A stretch of 33,672 nucleotides of DNA. Source: Chara braunii (taxonomy: Eukaryota > Streptophyta > Charophyceae > Charales > Characeae). The DNA lies in NCBI GenBank assembly GCA_003427395.1, contig BFEA01000322.1:310903-344574 (forward strand). Direction: 5' to 3'. The stretch's first letter is position 1. Each line of letters begins with the position of its first letter. The notes under the pieces are model-generated. The model made no database searches. It saw only the letters and a program-made list of their open reading frames with translations, and was not told the DNA's origin. Of the stretch, positions 30,151-33,672 are shown piece by piece. The position numbers were made by a program, and so were the translations under genes.

Positions 30151-31159
30151 GAGAGTTTCGTTGATCAGTCAACTATGTGTGAGCATTTAATAACATGATG
30201 ATCATAGGGATTTCGTAAGAAAAATGCAAAAGGACAGTGAATCACGAAGCATTGCATGACATATTTGTGAAATTTGATTCTAACTCTGCTTAAACTCCCC
30301 ACATATACCTCCCGTGATCAATCATTTGCGCCATCCATATTTGTATCATCTGCTCCGAGAAATGTAGTTTAGAGAAAAGTTTGAATCCCCTTGTGTATCA
30401 CGGAACATGTTTTCGACATATTTGGCATTAAAAATTTAATAAATTAGTGAAATCTCTAGATTTAGATATGAAGTAAACTGTGAAAGAAGTTGAACTGCAA
30501 TATTTAACCTATTCAATCACATACGTAGCTGGCCGCAAATATAGCCATAAGTGAAGGTTGAAGTCCTTATCACTTCACAGACCATCTCAATCAGCAGCAA
30601 AAATAGCGATGTCCGTAGTAATGGCATCAACAAAAAGACAGCAAGCAGCAACTTCAAAAGGCAATGGTATGAGGCGAATATAAACAGTAGTTGTCGAAAC
30701 TGTAACCCAACTGCCTGAGTAAGTGCTAAACAAGCTCGAGTAACAACAGGCTTAACAAAAACAACAGTCTTGCCTTAGTGAAGACCACCAAACTGGACTC
30801 AGAAGGTCGGTGCTTAAAATGTGTTGCGTGCTACTATTAGAAAATAACAACTTCTTAGATATGTTGTCCACTTTTGCAGCAATAACGATCGGAAATTTGT
30901 TGCAGCAATGACAATCTTATTTACAAGGCACCATAACATGTTCAAATGAGACACAAACAATGTAGCAGCGGGTAATGTTCAAGAACGTGTATCCTGACAG
31001 TGACATTGCTCCCAGTTGTTTAACAAAATCAAATAAATCACTCCTCTTACTCTGAGTGGTCATGCACTCTCACCCATAAAATCAGGAAAGAGCCCTCAAT
31101 CTGTCAATCCTTGCTATGTCTTAACCTGGTGAGTTTACAGAACGACCGTATGTAACTGA

Positions 31160-31224
31160 TTTGGATTCTAACTCATGTCTGCATTTCAACAGTTCGTGGT
31201 ATAACAACTGAGCTAGGCCACCAC
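31160..31224 (-). other. Degenerate tRNA-like segment with A-box and B-box
   Basis: On the minus strand TAGCTCAGTTGTT fits an RNA polymerase III A box, and GTTAGAATCC, 43 bases downstream of its start, fits the B box GTTCGAATCC with one change. The spacing is that of a tRNA. The segment between has CTGTTGA where an anticodon loop would be, but the D-stem partner and acceptor pairing are lost, so it is not a working tRNA. It could be the head of a tRNA-derived SINE or a decayed tRNA gene. Confidence 0.35.
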
Positions 31225-31629
31225 CTATGAATGCAGTGGATCCTTCTAGTTCGTCCACCCCCCCCTTCTCTTCTTCTTGATCCAACATATTTGTTCACGG
31301 ACGTAGTTTGCTCTCCCTACTAGTACTACATTCCCACGCTGAAACTACTCTAATGAGGTGCACCTGCTCTGGTTTTTGACCGGGTTCAGACAGACAGAAA
31401 GACGTTGTACTCGGGATGTGCAGAAACAAAAAACCACGGCGAAACGAACGACTACCACGGTGATCAAGGCCACACTTGGAATAACTGGCCGCACTCAAAT
31501 CTCGATGAAGATCTCGAGTAGCAGTACGGTTACCACCTGCAGCAGTTCTGGGGCCCTGACCTTGTGTCTTGTTCTCTCCCTTTCTTTTCAGACGATGATT
31601 TTTCCTCTCATCGCTCATTATTACATTAC

Positions 31630-32129
31630 CTAACTACAATTCAAACATTCTCAACAGACCCTTAACCATTAATGAAAAAAAAAAAACAAAAAAAAACGAA
31701 GGAGAGGGGGTAATAATCACGAAGGAAAACCGATCAGTCATTTGATTTTCCATGTATGCTTTAAGATATCCAAACCCTTCACACCACCATCTAAAATCCT
31801 CAGATCTCTTCTACTCATATCCAACAAAACTGTTCCTCATCCCCTTGCGACACCTCTCCCGAGGAAACTAGTTGTGTATATCAACCCGATCTTCATTGAC
31901 ATTATCGTCTCCTACCTCTTCACCACATCTAATTAATCGGCAATAAAATCACCATCGACTGATCATGTATCCAATCGACTACCAAATCAGCACCGGCCGC
32001 ATAGCCGATCGAGTACTAAAAAAAAACAAAAATAAAAATAGGCCTATCAAAAAAAAAAAAAAAAAAAAAAAATCTAAAATTTAAAAAAATAAAAAAAAAA
32101 AAAAAAAAAAAAGGAAAAAATCTGCCTTT

Positions 32130-32171
<42 letters not shown>

Positions 32172-32640
32172 CCCTAAAAAAAAAAAAAAAAAAAAAAAAA
32201 ATCTACAACTTCAACATATTCACTAGACCCTAACCATTCATGTATATATCCTCTCTTTAAAAAAAAAAAAAAAAAAAAAAGCGGGGGGGAAGATGGGGTA
32301 ATAATTACAAAGAAAACCGATCACTCATATGATTCCCCCTACATGCTCAATCCCTTCACCCCACTTATCTAGAATCCTCGGACCTCTTCTACTGAGATTC
32401 AACAAAACTACTCAATTCATTTATGACACTTTCCCGACGAACCCAATCGTTCATATCAACGTGATCCATCATTGTCCTTGTTATCCCCTACCTCTTCACC
32501 ACATCCATTCAATCGACTATCAAATCATTGTCCATCGTATAGCCCAATCAAGTACCCAATCGACTATCAAATCACCATCGATCGCATAACCGATCGCTTA
32601 TTTGAAAACGGGTCAATCAAAAAAAAAAAAAAAAGGAAAG
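31630..32640. repeat. Two diverged ~580-bp units delimited by poly(A)
   Basis: Unit one starts at ctacaattcaaacattctcaac (31,632) and unit two at ctacaacttcaacatattcac (32,202). In both there follow: accctaaccatt, an A-tract, a G-rich block (gagagggggtaataat, and ggggaagatggggtaataat), aaaaccgatca-tcat, an 11-base cctcttctact, ccaacaaaact-like and cctacctcttcaccacat segments, and finally the cgactatcaaatca region before the next A-tract. Unit one also contains a very long A-rich stretch (32,050-32,200) broken by short words. No conserved protein was found. Confidence 0.8.
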
Positions 32641-33672
32641 GGGGGGAGATGATGAGAGACAGTTACTCATGTAGGTCAAAAGGGGTCGGAGAAAGGAAAG
32701 GACAACTACATAAATCAGCCGCGTACCTATATACTCCTTTACCGACTTACTCGAAATCAATTGATCATTTGAAAATGCTTTGCCACCCGATCACTCATTA
32801 GGAAACCCTCCCTAGCATATTCACAACCCCTCATTCACTACCCCTCTCCCCATTATGGCAATCGTTACTCATTTTCTTCCTCATCTTTCCCCGCACGCTA
32901 TCCTTTTGTACAATCATATAAAATCCTTGCATGCCCCCAAAGAAAAAAAAAAAAAAAAAAACATAAGGACAACAATCAAGACGCATCAAAAACCTTTATA
33001 AACCAATCATCTAATCTACACTAACCTCCAACCACTAAAGCACCACTAAAAAAAATAATAATAAAAAAAAAATGTAGGTTATCCTTCCAATCGCCTGACA
33101 GGCACAACCAATCATGATCGCTTAACCAATAATTTTCTACTTGAAAAAAAAAAAAAAATGAAGTGGGAGGGGGAAAGAACCCCACATTATTCCAGTACAA
33201 ATGCCGCATCCGATAACCATTCGTTACCCAATATTTCAACCAACCATAAATTTAACACACCAAATCTCTTATATATCCTACACTCCATTGCACCATTCAA
33301 GGACGCAAAAAAAAAAAAGAAAAAAAAAAAGGGAAGAAACGAAGGCAGACAACCATCTGCTATCAAGCTATCATCCACCCTCCTACTGATTCAAGGATTC
33401 CCATATGTTCCTATGACTCCTCCCTTTTCCTACCCATCAACCAATTATTCCAACCACTCACGCCAAAATACCCAACCTCATTATCAACCACAAAAAAATC
33501 ATCACTTATGATAACCTGCTACTCAATCGCTTAGCATAATCACAAATCACAAGCAGCCGACAACCTTCAATACCAGCCAATTAGTGAAATTACCCACCTA
33601 CCAATATATATATATATATATATATATATACGGGCCGAACGCAGACAAAAAAAAAAAAAAAAAAAAAAAAAA
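32641..33672. repeat. Further A-tract-delimited segments to the window end
   Basis: More blocks separated by A-tracts near 32,942-32,960, 33,049-33,072, 33,144-33,158, 33,307-33,330 and 33,647-33,672. Two of the tracts, at 33,144 and 33,307, are again followed by purine-rich words (gaagtgggagggggaaag, gggaagaaacgaagg). The pyrimidine-rich bodies are not clearly homologous to the two units on the left. No gene recognised. Confidence 0.55.
33604..33630. repeat. (TA)n microsatellite
   Basis: About 13 uninterrupted TA units between ccaa and cgggccg. Confidence 0.95.

Larger units (their letters stand above)
28721..31629. other. A/T-rich stretch without recognisable genes
   Basis: No coding region supported. 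If the candidate exon at 28,597-28,720 is real, this could be intron upstream of it on the minus strand. The minus-strand open frame at 31,295-31,618 is Arg/Ser-rich with no motif. Exceptions inside the stretch, listed separately, are a short tandem repeat at 30,039-30,150 and a tRNA-like segment at 31,160-31,224. Confidence 0.4.

Noticed and set aside
31295-31618. Arg-rich minus-strand ORF of 107 residues
   Set aside because: No motif, no splice or promoter context, and a plus-strand frame of similar length overlaps it.

Overview
This window is eukaryotic nuclear DNA made almost entirely of transposable elements, low-complexity repeats and one fragment of organelle DNA. No bacterial operon or intact host gene is visible. 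The green-plant lineage is indicated by chromodomain-bearing Ty3/Gypsy retrotransposons, L1-like LINEs with a C-terminal zinc-binding (zf-RVT) region, and a mitochondrial insert carrying plant-type rpl2 and mttB (tatC). The repeat load, A-tracts and glutamate-rich gag-like remnant make me lean to a charophyte alga such as Chara, but that is inference.

Positions 1-12,889 form a nested set of LTR retrotransposons. The oldest layer is a minus-strand Gypsy host whose integrase-chromodomain gene now lies in three pieces (12,889-12,013, 2,100-1,728, 576-333). A solo LTR (577-1,727, target duplication gaaac) separates the last two. A complete but dead element of the same LTR family (2,101-12,012, target duplication ttcag) separates the first two. 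That inner element has a 5' LTR at 10,741-12,012, a primer binding site, a long leader, gag, protease, RT, RNase H, integrase, chromodomain, a polypurine tract and a 3' LTR at 2,101-3,146. Its leader appears to carry a further solo-LTR-like insertion (8,887-10,117). Nine in-frame stops sit in its gag-pol.

Positions 12,890-14,703 hold an unassigned stretch and a decayed coiled-coil, gag-like coding remnant. Positions 14,715-19,467 hold a 5'-truncated LINE with partial endonuclease, RT, zinc-binding C terminus and poly(A); its head abuts an inverted copy of the same kind of LINE tail. A second LINE fragment runs antisense at 20,000-20,775.

Positions 21,977-24,910 are tandem repeats: a diverged duplication with (CT)n, 91-bp repeats and a 53-bp minisatellite. 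A third LINE (24,911-27,862) is interrupted at about 25,472-25,955 by mitochondrial DNA in which the 3' end of rpl2 is fused to the middle of mttB.

Positions 27,863-33,672 are mostly non-coding. They contain one candidate spliced exon on the minus strand (28,720-28,597), a degenerate tRNA-like promoter (about 31,160-31,224), and diverged units delimited by poly(A) runs out to a (TA)n tract near the end.
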